Below, one piece after another: positions 35,372-44,471 of a stretch of DNA of 64,000 bases. This DNA is from Paenibacillus thalictri (lineage in GTDB: Bacteria; Bacillota; Bacilli; Paenibacillales; NBRC-103111): positions 62,001-126,000 of the forward strand of contig NZ_SIRE01000014.1 in the NCBI RefSeq assembly GCF_004307995.1, in the 5' to 3' direction. Each line of letters begins with the position of its first letter. Position 1 is the stretch's first letter. Both the position numbers and the translations under genes were made by a program. The notes beneath the pieces are model-generated. The model searched no databases. It was given only the letters and a program-made list of their open reading frames with translations, and was not told the origin of the DNA.

Positions 35372-36058
35372 ATGCGGGTATTGGTAGTGGAAGACGATCA
35401 TAACCTGCGTGAGGCCATCGCTTCCGTGCTGGAAGACGAGCAATATGAGGTCGATGCGGCGGATAACGGTCATGACGGCTTGCTGAGCGCCGAGCATGGC
35501 ATCTACGACCTGTTGATATTGGATATTATGCTGCCGGGTATCGACGGCATCACGCTGATTCGCACGCTCAGGCGAAAAGGAATTTTCACGCCGGCGTTAT
35601 GTTTGACGGCCAGAGATACGGTTGAAGCCCGCGTGCAGGGATTGGATGCGGGGGCGGACGATTATCTGGTGAAGCCGTTTGCCATTAATGAGCTGCTCGC
35701 GCGCATTCGCGCGTTGCTCCGCAGGAGCAAAGGATTCGGCGTTGGCGGTGAGCTGGCATACGGGGCCATCACCTTGGCGGTGAGTGAATATGAGGCCGTC
35801 TGCAACGGCCAAACCGTGAAGCTGACCTCCAAGGAATATGAGCTGCTCTCCTATCTGGTGCAGAATAAGGAGCAGATTTTGAAGCGGGATCAAATTTTTA
35901 ACCGCGTGTGGGGGCTGGACTCCGATGCGAACGAAACGGCAGTCGATCTGTACATTCATTATATACGCAAAAAGCTGATGCCCTCCGGATGCGACCATTA
36001 CATTCATACCGTACGGGGCGTCGGTTACATGCTGAAAGCCGGCGACGACCATGTTTAA
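35372..36058 (+). CDS. OmpR-family response regulator
   Basis: 228 residues from the ATG at 35372, with AAGAAGGGA 6 bases upstream; an in-frame TTG at 35348 has no site. Receiver with VVEDD, Asp51 (LILDIMLPG), CLTARD and KPFAI; winged helix with KLTSKEYELLSYLV, ETAVDLYIHYIRKKL and VRGVGYML. Its end overlaps the next kinase gene by 8 bases, so the two are translated together. The exporter genes 1.5 kb downstream are plausible targets. Confidence 0.93.
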   Translation: MRVLVVEDDHNLREAIASVLEDEQYEVDAADNGHDGLLSAEHGIYDLLILDIMLPGIDGITLIRTLRRKGIFTPALCLTARDTVEARVQGLDAGADDYLVKPFAINELLARIRALLRRSKGFGVGGELAYGAITLAVSEYEAVCNGQTVKLTSKEYELLSYLVQNKEQILKRDQIFNRVWGLDSDANETAVDLYIHYIRKKLMPSGCDHYIHTVRGVGYMLKAGDDHV

Positions 36059-37286
36059 TAAAACCCGGCTGCAGCTCGTCACTTTGTATTCTATTGTGTT
36101 TTTTGTGCTGCTGAACTGTTTTGGCGCCATGCTGTACTTTTCCACGCAGCAGCGGTTATACGCCCAGGTGGACAGCTCGCTGCAGAAAGAATTAAATACG
36201 TTCGCCACGCTGATGAACCGCCAAGCTCGAAGAGACAACCGGGAAGTGCCGTACCGTCCGGTCCGGCTCATGAGTTATTTGTTCTGGGACGAGAGCGGCA
36301 AGCTTGTGTTTCAGACGCCGCGCGATCTGCTGGATGACAGCGCGATCGAAGCGCTTCGCGCGGAAAGCGAGGAGCTGGGCGTGCACAGCGTGACGCTGGA
36401 AGACAATGTGTACCGCACGGTCGGCAAGCAAACGGCAAGCGGCGGCTACATTCAGATCGCTTACAACATGGAGCCCGAGCGCAGCGTGCTTGGCAACCTG
36501 CTGATTTTTATCGGGGCCGGAGGACTGGTCAGCGTTATTATCGCCGTATTGGCGGGGTATTTTCTAGCGAGCCGGGCCTTTGTGCCGATTCAAAAAGCGT
36601 GGGAGCAGCAGCAGCAATTCGTCTCGGACGCTTCCCACGAGCTGAGAACGCCGCTTTCCGTGCTGCGCATTCATTTGGAGCAGATGTTTCGCCATCCCGA
36701 ACGCACGGTCGAACAGGAGAGCCGTAAAATATCGGTTATGCTTGATGAAACGCAGCGGCTCGGCAAGCTGGTGGACGATCTGCTGACTTTGGCGCGCAAA
36801 GATTCGAGCCAGATGGAGCTGCTGAAGACACGGGTGAATTTGCACGATATTTTACAAAGTGTGGTGCACGGATTTCAGGACATGGCCCGCCTGAAAGGGA
36901 TTGAGCTGACAGCGGATTTGGAGCCGCATGCCGAAATCCAAGGCGACGCCGACCGGCTTCATCAGCTTTTCGTCATCGTCATGGACAATGCTTTAAAATA
37001 TACAAAGCAAGGCGAGATCAAGGTTTGGCTGAAAACGGACGGGGCGGCGGCGCAAATCGAAATTGCCGACACCGGCATCGGTATAGCGGAGGAAGATCTT
37101 CCTCGTATATTTGACCGCTTTTTTCGTGCGGACAAGGTGAGAAACCGCAAGGAAGGCGGCAGCGGGCTGGGACTGTCCATCGCCAAATGGATTATCGAAG
37201 CCCACGAAGGTTCGGTTTATGTGGAAAGCGTTCCGGAGCGGGGTACGGTGTTCAGAATCAGTTTGCCGGGCGGCAAAACGCCTTAA
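36051..37286 (+). CDS. sensor histidine kinase
   Basis: 411 residues. Membrane helices at about 10-30 and 150-172 enclose an extracellular sensor. There is a short linker, HisKA with His196 in DASHELRTPL, and an HATPase (VMDNALKYT, DTGIGIAEEDLPRIFDRFFR, SGLGLSIAKWI). It has the CutS/ArlS-like minimal plan and pairs with the overlapping upstream regulator. A terminator follows about 65 bases after the stop, separating it from the exporter genes. Confidence 0.93.
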   Translation: MFNKTRLQLVTLYSIVFFVLLNCFGAMLYFSTQQRLYAQVDSSLQKELNTFATLMNRQARRDNREVPYRPVRLMSYLFWDESGKLVFQTPRDLLDDSAIEALRAESEELGVHSVTLEDNVYRTVGKQTASGGYIQIAYNMEPERSVLGNLLIFIGAGGLVSVIIAVLAGYFLASRAFVPIQKAWEQQQQFVSDASHELRTPLSVLRIHLEQMFRHPERTVEQESRKISVMLDETQRLGKLVDDLLTLARKDSSQMELLKTRVNLHDILQSVVHGFQDMARLKGIELTADLEPHAEIQGDADRLHQLFVIVMDNALKYTKQGEIKVWLKTDGAAAQIEIADTGIGIAEEDLPRIFDRFFRADKVRNRKEGGSGLGLSIAKWIIEAHEGSVYVESVPERGTVFRISLPGGKTP

Positions 37287-37587
37287 GCGGCCCGGTCTTA
37301 TATTCCCCGCGTCGGGTACAAGCCGGTGCGCGGCTTTGCTTGGCACATATTGCGCTCTTTGGACCGGAAGGGTACCAAAGCGGCGCGATTTTTTTGAAGC
37401 GAGGACGGTTTGGAAAAATGAAAGCGCTGCCGATACACTTCACTTTTTTATTAGTTTCGAAAAAATGGGGGGGCATTTTCATATTTTATTAAGCTTTCAA
37501 ATCGAATTCCAATAAACATTTGATTTAATGAAGGTAATTTCAAGTAACATGTACTTCGAATCAGGAACTTGCAGGAGGTTGAGCCGC
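37287..37587 (+). other. intergenic region between kinase and exporter genes
   Basis: About 300 bases. It contains the terminator at 37352-37395, then A+T-rich sequence leading to the exporter start. No convincing promoter pair, riboswitch or small gene was seen. Confidence 0.5.
37352..37395 (+). terminator. terminator after the two-component pair
   Basis: GCGCTCTTTGG (37352-37362) pairs with CCAAAGCGGCGC (37375-37386) with a small mismatch, followed after GA by seven T. Confidence 0.65.
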
Positions 37588-39267
37588 TTGCGGACGAAAA
37601 AAGTAGTACTTATTTCCACAATAGCCATACTTCTATGCGCAGGGGGCACTTATGTTTATTTTGACCGCTTCAAACCGGCGAATAAAAATACGGCCGCCCA
37701 GCAGGAAGCGACCTATACGGTCAAAAAAGGCAATTTGCGTTCGGTCATTTCCGGGACAGCCCAACTGGAGCCGCAGGAATTGCAAAGCATCGTGCCTCCC
37801 AAAGAAGGCATGATTAAATCCATCAACCTAAGCCGCAATCAGCCGGTGAAAAAAGGAGATTTGCTGCTGGAGTTGTCCGATTCGGCGCTGGATGAGAAGC
37901 TGGACCAAGCGACGGTGACGCTGAGCCAGCTGCAGTCCGATATGGACGACCTGCTTCAGCAGCAAGCCTCGCTCAAGACGGTCGCTTCAACAAGCGGCAA
38001 GCTGATTTTGGCCAGCAATATAACCGAAGGCGCCGGTGTTTCCAAAACGACCAAAATCGGCACCATCGCCGATACAAGCGTGTTGACCGTGACGCTGCCT
38101 TTCTTGCAGGAGGATGCGGCACAGTTGAAAGCGGGAGATCAAGTGCAGCTGACTATCGACGGGTTTATGCTGACCAAATCAGGCACTATTGACTCGCTCG
38201 CCGCAGGCACGAAATCGGATACCAAAGGCAATCGCCTGGTCGATGTGAAGGTTCGGGTAGAAAACGACGGTTCATTGGATGCAGGACTAAACGTCAAGGG
38301 CTCGGTGACGATCGGCGGGCAAGCGGTCGACGCCAAAGCGTTGGCTGCGCTGCAATATAAAACGACCAAAACGGTGCTCGCCGGCGTTAACGGCACGATC
38401 AGCCATATGGAAATTACCGGAGACCAGCTGGTAGAAGCCGGGGAGCTGATCTGCACGATCGAAAGCGATACGCTGGACCGCGACATGACACAGAAACGGC
38501 TGCAAATCAACCAGCAGCAAAAAAGCATCGACGATGTGAAAACGCAGCTGGAGAAGCTGAAAGTGTTTGCGCCATTTGACGGCATCTTCTCCACCGACTT
38601 CGCCGATCAGAAGAAAAATGTGCTGACTTCTTACCCGGTGGGCACGACCATCGAAAGCGGCGTACAGCTTGGAGCCGTTGCCAATCTGGATACGCTGCAG
38701 CTGCCGATCAAAGTCGACGAGCTTGATCTTCCCAAGATTAAGCAAGGACAAAAAGCGGAGGTGCATGTTGACGCAGTTCCCGGAAAAGTATTCCAGGCGG
38801 ATGTGACGCAGGTGTCGACGGTTGGTACGGTGACCAACGGGGTCACCTTCTTTACGGCCGTATTGTCGATCAAAAATTCGTCGGAGCTGAAAAACGGGAT
38901 GACGGCTACGGCCGACATCATTATCGAAGACAGACGGAACGTGCCTTTAATGCCGATTGAAGCGCTGCACCAGCGGGCCGGCAAAAAATACGTCGCTGTG
39001 AAAAATCCGGACGGTACGATCGATCAAGAACATGAAGTGAAGACGGGAGCGAACAACAGCACGCAGATCGAAATTACGGAAGGCCTGAAGGAAGGCGACG
39101 TCATTATACTGCAGCAGGCCAGACAACAGCGCAAACTGTCCCAGCAGGAAATCGACCAGATGCGCCAGCAGTTCCAGCAAGGCGCTCGTCCCGGCGGTGC
39201 TGCAGGCGGTGGGAACAACGCCCGCCAAGGCGGCGGCGGTGGGTTTCCAGGCGGAGGAGGCCGGTAA
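37588..39267 (+). CDS. exporter membrane-fusion/adaptor protein (HlyD/MacA-like)
   Basis: 559 residues from a TTG at 37588 with AGGAGG 9 bases upstream; the in-frame ATG at 37528 lacks a site. One N-terminal membrane helix (VVLISTIAILLCAGGTYVYF) anchors it with the bulk outside. It has two biotinyl/lipoyl-like halves (TYTVKKGNLRSVISG...VKKGDLLLELSD and TKTVLAGVNGTISHMEITG), a short coiled coil (MTQKRLQINQQQKSIDDVKTQLEKL), a beta-barrel part (VHVDAVPGKVFQADVTQVS) and a glutamine-rich, glycine-rich tail (GGGGGFPGGGGR). Family role: links an ABC permease to extracellular substrates in export. It is the first of a contiguous exporter operon. Confidence 0.9.
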   Translation: MRTKKVVLISTIAILLCAGGTYVYFDRFKPANKNTAAQQEATYTVKKGNLRSVISGTAQLEPQELQSIVPPKEGMIKSINLSRNQPVKKGDLLLELSDSALDEKLDQATVTLSQLQSDMDDLLQQQASLKTVASTSGKLILASNITEGAGVSKTTKIGTIADTSVLTVTLPFLQEDAAQLKAGDQVQLTIDGFMLTKSGTIDSLAAGTKSDTKGNRLVDVKVRVENDGSLDAGLNVKGSVTIGGQAVDAKALAALQYKTTKTVLAGVNGTISHMEITGDQLVEAGELICTIESDTLDRDMTQKRLQINQQQKSIDDVKTQLEKLKVFAPFDGIFSTDFADQKKNVLTSYPVGTTIESGVQLGAVANLDTLQLPIKVDELDLPKIKQGQKAEVHVDAVPGKVFQADVTQVSTVGTVTNGVTFFTAVLSIKNSSELKNGMTATADIIIEDRRNVPLMPIEALHQRAGKKYVAVKNPDGTIDQEHEVKTGANNSTQIEITEGLKEGDVIILQQARQQRKLSQQEIDQMRQQFQQGARPGGAAGGGNNARQGGGGGFPGGGGR

Positions 39268-39296
39268 TCCGGCCGTTTAAAGGGCGGTGATGAGAT

Positions 39297-40019
39297 GTGA
39301 GTATGATAGAGCTGAAAAATATTAAAAAAACATATTTTCGCGGCAGCGAGGAGCTGCCGATTCTAAAAGATATTTCGCTTTCGGTCGATATCGGCGAATT
39401 CGTGGCGATCGTAGGGCCCAGCGGCTCCGGCAAATCAACGCTGATGAATACGATCGGTCTGCTGGACGTGCCGACCTCCGGTTCTTATACGCTGGACGGC
39501 GTGGTGACGCAGAAAATGAAAGATGACCAGCTCGCCGAGCTGCGTAACCAAAAGATCGGGTTCATCTTCCAGCAGTTTAATTTACTGCCCCGGCTGACCG
39601 CGCTTGAAAATGTGGAGTTGCCGATGATCTATGCCGGCATCGGACGTAAGGAAAGACGGGATCGGGCGATGGAAATGCTGACCATGCTTGGCATGGGCAC
39701 CCGCGGCGGGCATCGGCCCAGCGAATTGTCGGGCGGCCAGCAGCAGCGGGTTGCGATTGCCCGTGCACTTGCCATCGGCCCCTCGCTCCTGCTCGCGGAC
39801 GAACCGACCGGCGCGCTCGATTCCAAAACCGGGCGCGAGGTGCTGGAGCTGATGCTGCAGCTGAATGAAGCGGGCAATACGATCGTGCTGATTACGCATG
39901 ATCTGCATATTGCCGAGCACGCCAAACGGATCGTCACCATTCGCGACGGCATGATTATTAGCGATGTGGCTAATGTCCCTCTCGTTCCGGTCGAGCCTCC
40001 CGTGGAGGTAACGTCATGA
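39297..40019 (+). CDS. ABC transporter ATP-binding protein (MacB/LolD type)
   Basis: 240 residues. Walker A GPSGSGKST (about 40-48), Q-loop FIFQQFNLLPRLTALENVE, signature LSGGQQQRVAIARAL, Walker B LLLADEPTGALD and the switch histidine in ITHD. This is the lipoprotein/macrolide-exporter clade of small ATPases. The GTG at 39297 follows GGCGGTGATG; an ATG at 39303 is a possible alternative. The stop overlaps the permease start by four bases (ATGA). It powers the exporter formed with the adjacent adaptor and permease. Confidence 0.95.
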   Translation: MSMIELKNIKKTYFRGSEELPILKDISLSVDIGEFVAIVGPSGSGKSTLMNTIGLLDVPTSGSYTLDGVVTQKMKDDQLAELRNQKIGFIFQQFNLLPRLTALENVELPMIYAGIGRKERRDRAMEMLTMLGMGTRGGHRPSELSGGQQQRVAIARALAIGPSLLLADEPTGALDSKTGREVLELMLQLNEAGNTIVLITHDLHIAEHAKRIVTIRDGMIISDVANVPLVPVEPPVEVTS

Positions 40020-41191
40020 AGCTGACCGAACTGATTTTCATGGCGCTGAAGACGGTGAGCAGCAACTGGCTGAGAACGATGCTGACTATGCTTGGCGTCA
40101 TTATCGGCGTCAGCTCCGTGGTGACGCTGGTAGCGATCGGTCAAGGTACGGCAAGGCAAATCGAGCTGCAATATGAGAGCCTTGGCACCAACCTGCTTGT
40201 TGTCAACGTCAACGGTCAAGGCCGGGCGACCCAGTTGAATTACGACGAGATTATGCAATTCGAAGGATTTCCGGAGTTTCAGTCGATTGCGCCAACCGTC
40301 AGCAGCAGCATTAATGTAAAGTACGACCGCAATCAGGATTCTTTTGCGGTGCTGGGTTCCAACGACCGGTATCTTCCCATTGTCAAATCGGAGCTGGCGA
40401 CCGGGAGATACATCTCCGAGGCCGATCAAGATTTCCGCACGAACGTTGCGGTGCTCGGAACCAATGTGGTCAAAACGCTGTATGGAACAGCGAATCCACT
40501 CGGCACGCAAATTAATATCAACGGTTTGTCGTTTACCGTCATCGGTACCTTAAAGACCAAAGGCTCCAGCATCGGCGGCTCGTCGGTCGACGACAACGTG
40601 ATCGTACCGCTCAGCACGGCGCAGCGTCAGCTCAACATGGGCAGCATCCGCACGACGTACATTGAAGCCGCGAGCAAAGACGATATTTACCGGGCGCAAG
40701 ATACGATCACTCAATTTTTGACTTATAAATTTAAGAATACCAACGGCTTCCGGCTCATGAATCAAGATCAGTTGCTGACGGCGAGAACGGAAGCGTCAAG
40801 CTCCCTGACGAGCCAGCTCGTTAGCGTGGCCTGCATCTCGTTATTGGTTGGCGGTATCGGCATCATGAACATTATGCTGGTTACTGTCAGCGAACGGACG
40901 CGGGAAATCGGCATCCGCAAATCCATCGGAGCCAAGCGGCGGAATATATTGTTCCAGTTTCTGGTGGAGGCTGTGGTCATCAGCGGTTTGGGCGGTTTGA
41001 TCGGGCTGCTGCTGGGCATCGGGCTGTCGCTGGCTTGGCCTCACATTAATCCGAAACAGACGACGGTCATCTCGCTGAACATCAGCATGTACGCTTTCCT
41101 GTTCTCCGTGGCGGTCGGCGTTATTTTCGGCTTGTATCCGGCCAACAAAGCATCCAAGCTGCGGCCTATCGACGCATTGCGTTCGGACTGA
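40016..41191 (+). CDS. ABC transporter permease (MacB/FtsX type)
   Basis: 391 residues with the four-helix MacB/FtsX layout: an N-terminal helix (about 19-41, LRTMLTMLGVIIGVSSVVTLVAIG), a large extracellular domain (about 45-260), then three helices near the C-terminus beginning with CISLLVGGIGIMNIMLVTVSERTREIGIRKSIGAKR, the family's hallmark coupling segment. It transmits ATP hydrolysis to extracellular movement together with the adaptor rather than forming a classic channel. Translationally coupled to the ATPase. Confidence 0.95.
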   Translation: MKLTELIFMALKTVSSNWLRTMLTMLGVIIGVSSVVTLVAIGQGTARQIELQYESLGTNLLVVNVNGQGRATQLNYDEIMQFEGFPEFQSIAPTVSSSINVKYDRNQDSFAVLGSNDRYLPIVKSELATGRYISEADQDFRTNVAVLGTNVVKTLYGTANPLGTQININGLSFTVIGTLKTKGSSIGGSSVDDNVIVPLSTAQRQLNMGSIRTTYIEAASKDDIYRAQDTITQFLTYKFKNTNGFRLMNQDQLLTARTEASSSLTSQLVSVACISLLVGGIGIMNIMLVTVSERTREIGIRKSIGAKRRNILFQFLVEAVVISGLGGLIGLLLGIGLSLAWPHINPKQTTVISLNISMYAFLFSVAVGVIFGLYPANKASKLRPIDALRSD

Positions 41192-41280
41192 CGGTTGTGC
41201 AGCGGGGACAAGGGGCCATATTTTTTGCGGAACGTGATGACAAGCGTCTCGCTTGTAAAATGAATAGGAGGAAAAAACAT

Positions 41281-43659
41281 ATGCAGGGCATTCATCCCAA
41301 CAACATGCTCAAATCCTTGCGTCTGCTGCTGATGTTCGCGCTTGTCGGGTGTCTGGCCTGGTCGGGAATGGCTCCGCGGCCTGCGGCGGCCGGCAAAGAG
41401 GGCGTTTTTATCGGCGACGGCGTTTATTTCACGTTGGAAGCTGCCGAGCTGTCGAAGGAAACGGACAGCCAGACGATGCGCTTTACGGTTAGGTTGAACA
41501 ATGATGGGGAAAGTTCCGTCGATTTCAACCGGTACGGAGTAAAAGTGACTGCGGAGGGCGGGGGCAGCTACTCCGCGCAGCTTAGCCAAAAGGCGGCGGG
41601 GACCGTCGCTCCGGCTTCCGCCGTCGATTACATGTATGTCTCCAAGATCGCGGCAGGTTTGCCGGCCGATCAATTAAAAGTGACGATTTTCGACCGCAGC
41701 GGCGGCGGAATCAGCGATATCGGTTCTTTGACGGTAGCGAATGCGGACACTTTGCGCCAGACGGACAGCCAGCTCGTGCTGAATTTATCCGACGTGGACA
41801 GTTCTGCCGCTAACGATTCTATACTTACGCTGCGCGCGCAGCAAGCTTTCGTTCAGCCGAAAGACGGCAAATGGCTGCTGTCGGCCGATATCGCGGCGGA
41901 ATACAGCGGGACCGGTTCAACCGCGCTCCCATCCGGGCTGAAGTGGACCGTACGCGATAAATCCGGCAAAACATACGCAGCGGCCGTCAAAATGGCGGAT
42001 GGCAGTGCTTTGAGCGCAGGACAGACGTTTCATATCCTGCTTACCGCAAACAGCGATAAACGTCCCGATGCAGCTAATCTTGTGTTGGAGCTTTCCCGCA
42101 ACGATGCCGGTTCTTCCGTACTCGGCAAGCTGAACATCGGTCCGCGCTTTGCGGTTGTGCAGGCCGGGCAGAAGGCCCCGTATTTGCTGCAAAGCGCGGA
42201 CGGATTGACGATGGAGTTGGGACAAGCCCAAGTATCCAAACGTTCCGAGGACAGGCAAATACTGGCCGACGTTATGTTTCACAACGGCAGCGATCATACC
42301 GTTCAAGTTCCCGAGCTCACAGGTTCGTTTGTTTCCGTGGAGAACGGTTTGACTTTGGATGCTTCGCTTGTGATCGCGGCGGATACGTACGTCGCCTCGG
42401 GACAATCGACCTCCTATCGGCTGGCAGCCGCTTTGCCGGACGGCGTGAGCCCCGATACGCTGCAATTGCTTGTGTTTGAACAGAAGACCGCTAGCGGTAA
42501 AACATCGTCGGGCAGCTCCAATGACAAAAGCGGCAGCACCAATACGAATAACAGCACTAGCAACAATAGCGACACCACAAACTCCAATAGCAGCACCAGC
42601 AGCACAAACTCGTCGACGTCGGGCAGCTCCGGCAGCGGCAAAAATGGCTCGTCTGCGAGCGGATCCGGAAATACAGCGAACACCGGCAGTTCGGGTTCAG
42701 CGGCGAACAGCAGCGGGAACTCGGGAGCTAGCGGCTCGACATCGAGCAGCGGCGGCAGCGGAAACAACGGGAGCACAAATAACGACGCATCCGGTTCTGC
42801 GTCCATCCCTGTGATGGCCGTCAGCTTAAACGGCGCATCTTCCCCGGCTGCGATGGTCAACGCACCTTTTTATACACTAGGCGACCGCATGGCGCTTAAC
42901 GCATCAAACAGCTTGATCGATAAAAACCTGGATGTCTCCATCGTTGAGCTGAACGCTCATACGAATGACGAGAACGGCTTCCAGACAGTCGTAGCCAAGT
43001 TTAAATTTACGAACAAAAGCAGCGATACCCTTTCACTACCTTCATTTGCGACGGAACTGCTGAATAGCGATGGCGTATCGTTCCCCGGTTCGCGTCAAAC
43101 GACAACGCTGCAGCAGCTTATCCCGAATACGTCTTATGTGGTGAGTTATTCATACATGCTGCCGCCGAAGTCAACCGGGTTCTACACCTTGCAAATACTG
43201 GATGCGACCAACGCGGCCAAATACAAGGTGCCGGTCGGAGCCTACCAGGTCGCTATCAAGCAAACCGGCGACGAAAATCCGAATTTTGCGCAAAAAGAAC
43301 TGTCGTTTTATCCGTTTAACGTATCGATCGACGATTGGAGAATGAGCACGTTGTATACCGGCGGCGCTTATACTTACAAGCTGAACCTGATTGTCGGCGT
43401 GAAGAAAATAGACGATGTCATTGTCGACAATTCATTCTCTACAATGGAGTTCGACCTGTACGATACGCAAAATCGTCTGCTTGGCTCGACATCGGTGCCA
43501 TTCCAAGGAACAGGCAAGCTGATTAGCGGCAATCAAACGATCACTTTCACCGATTTGAAAACGGAGCAGTTTGAATTCCCGCTGACGATCCGTGTATACG
43601 AAACGATTCAAACCGCAACCGGCGCGGCCAAACGTCTGGTCGCCACATTGCAGCAGTAA
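41281..43659 (+). CDS. large secreted or lipid-anchored protein of the exporter operon, unrecognised
   Basis: 792 residues from the ATG at 41281, with AGGAGG 9 bases upstream; the longer in-frame start at 41197 has none. The N-terminus is an export signal (LKSLRLLLMFALVGCLAW); LVGC fits a lipobox, though an alternative cleavage after APRPAAA is possible. Two beta-rich halves are separated by a low-complexity linker of Ser, Thr, Asn and Gly (about residues 405-510). Repeated phrases about added value, such as DSQTMRFTVRLNNDGESS and NGFQTVVAKFKFTNKSSD, resemble DUF4352-like extracellular immunoglobulin-type folds. No known catalytic motif. Its position behind the exporter suggests it is a cargo or an extracellular partner (inferred). 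Confidence 0.75.
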   Translation: MQGIHPNNMLKSLRLLLMFALVGCLAWSGMAPRPAAAGKEGVFIGDGVYFTLEAAELSKETDSQTMRFTVRLNNDGESSVDFNRYGVKVTAEGGGSYSAQLSQKAAGTVAPASAVDYMYVSKIAAGLPADQLKVTIFDRSGGGISDIGSLTVANADTLRQTDSQLVLNLSDVDSSAANDSILTLRAQQAFVQPKDGKWLLSADIAAEYSGTGSTALPSGLKWTVRDKSGKTYAAAVKMADGSALSAGQTFHILLTANSDKRPDAANLVLELSRNDAGSSVLGKLNIGPRFAVVQAGQKAPYLLQSADGLTMELGQAQVSKRSEDRQILADVMFHNGSDHTVQVPELTGSFVSVENGLTLDASLVIAADTYVASGQSTSYRLAAALPDGVSPDTLQLLVFEQKTASGKTSSGSSNDKSGSTNTNNSTSNNSDTTNSNSSTSSTNSSTSGSSGSGKNGSSASGSGNTANTGSSGSAANSSGNSGASGSTSSSGGSGNNGSTNNDASGSASIPVMAVSLNGASSPAAMVNAPFYTLGDRMALNASNSLIDKNLDVSIVELNAHTNDENGFQTVVAKFKFTNKSSDTLSLPSFATELLNSDGVSFPGSRQTTTLQQLIPNTSYVVSYSYMLPPKSTGFYTLQILDATNAAKYKVPVGAYQVAIKQTGDENPNFAQKELSFYPFNVSIDDWRMSTLYTGGAYTYKLNLIVGVKKIDDVIVDNSFSTMEFDLYDTQNRLLGSTSVPFQGTGKLISGNQTITFTDLKTEQFEFPLTIRVYETIQTATGAAKRLVATLQQ

Positions 43660-43695
43660 ATATTCGCCGAGCATTGAAAAAGTTCGCCGAGCTTG

Positions 43696-43734
43696 AAAAA
43701 TCCTCCGATGGTTGAACCGTCGGAGGATTTTTTT
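43696..43734 (+). terminator. terminator of the exporter operon
   Basis: AAATCCTCCGA pairs with TCGGAGGATTT around an 11-base loop, followed by T at 43728-43734. Just before it, a TTCGCCGAGC(A)TTGAAAAA segment is present twice (from 43664 and 43683). Confidence 0.9.
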
Positions 43735-43766
43735 GGCCGCGCGGCTGGTTGGGGGAACTGTATTCC

Positions 43767-43821
43767 TTCAGATTTTCTTTAGAAATATCCCCGCAGGTTC
43801 TTCAGATTTATCAGATACTAT
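43767..43821 (+). promoter_or_regulatory. putative response-regulator sites and -10 of the methyltransferase/DedA operon
   Basis: TTCAGA (43767) and TTTAGA (43778) are phased by 11 bp; a second TTCAGA (43801) is followed by ATCAGA (43810). TACTAT at 43816-43821 could be the -10. Direct half-sites phased by about one turn are typical for OmpR/VanR regulators, and such a regulator is encoded in this operon. Autoregulation is inferred. Confidence 0.4.
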
Positions 43822-43901
43822 AGGTTTGTAGCAAAGCCAGCGGTATTTCGCATGAACCGGTCTATAAATGAAGAAAATAAACAAATTGGGAGGGGAGTCC
43901 A

Positions 43902-44471
43902 TTGACTTCAAATCAACATGTCATGTTCTTGCAGCGATTTATTAAGAATCCCCAGCGAGTTGGGAGTGTTATGCCAAGCTCGAGATTTCTGGCAAGTAAA
44001 ATGGTTCAGTCTGTGCCTTGGGATGAGGTAACCGCAATGGCCGAGCTCGGTTCCGGCACAGGAGCGGTCACGCGCTTAATCGGGCGGCAGGCAACACCAT
44101 CTGCGAAGGTGTTATTGTTTGAATTGGACGATAAGATGAGATGCGATTTGCAAACAACCTACCCTCATTTCTCCTGCCATTCCAACGCATGCCATTTAAT
44201 TGAAACAATGAAACAGAAGGGCATTCGTCAGTTGGACTGCTTAATTAGCGGATTACCCTTCTTCAATTTCGATAGCGGACTGCGAGAACATTTAATCGAT
44301 CAAATTGCCGAAGCTTTAAAGCCTGGGGGTTATTTCATCGCCTTTCAGTACTCTCTGCAGATGAAGAAACATTTATCCGAAAAATTCATGATTGAGAAAA
44401 TCGATTTTGTACCCCTTAATTTTCCTCCGGCTTTTGTCTATACATGCCGCAAAAAGGGGGGATTCAGGTGA
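43902..44471 (+). CDS. class I SAM-dependent methyltransferase (phospholipid N-methyltransferase-like)
   Basis: 189 residues from a TTG at 43902 behind a GGGAGGGG site. Motif I is ELGSGTGAVTRLI, the acidic ribose-binding segment is LLFELDD, and motif IV-like SGLPFFNF resembles the catalytic loop of PmtA/KsgA-type enzymes. The N-terminal FLQRFIKNPQRVGSVMPSSRFLASKMV is the signature opening of bacterial phospholipid N-methyltransferase-like proteins. Family role: transfer of methyl groups from SAM, possibly to a lipid amine; the substrate here is unproven. It overlaps the DedA gene (GTGA) and shares its lower G+C content. Confidence 0.8.
   Translation: MTSNQHVMFLQRFIKNPQRVGSVMPSSRFLASKMVQSVPWDEVTAMAELGSGTGAVTRLIGRQATPSAKVLLFELDDKMRCDLQTTYPHFSCHSNACHLIETMKQKGIRQLDCLISGLPFFNFDSGLREHLIDQIAEALKPGGYFIAFQYSLQMKKHLSEKFMIEKIDFVPLNFPPAFVYTCRKKGGFR

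Noticed and set aside
42480..42800. Ser/Thr/Asn/Gly repeats as a possible DNA satellite or CRISPR-like array
   Set aside because: The DNA has no fixed period; it is a low-complexity protein linker in frame with flanking folded regions.
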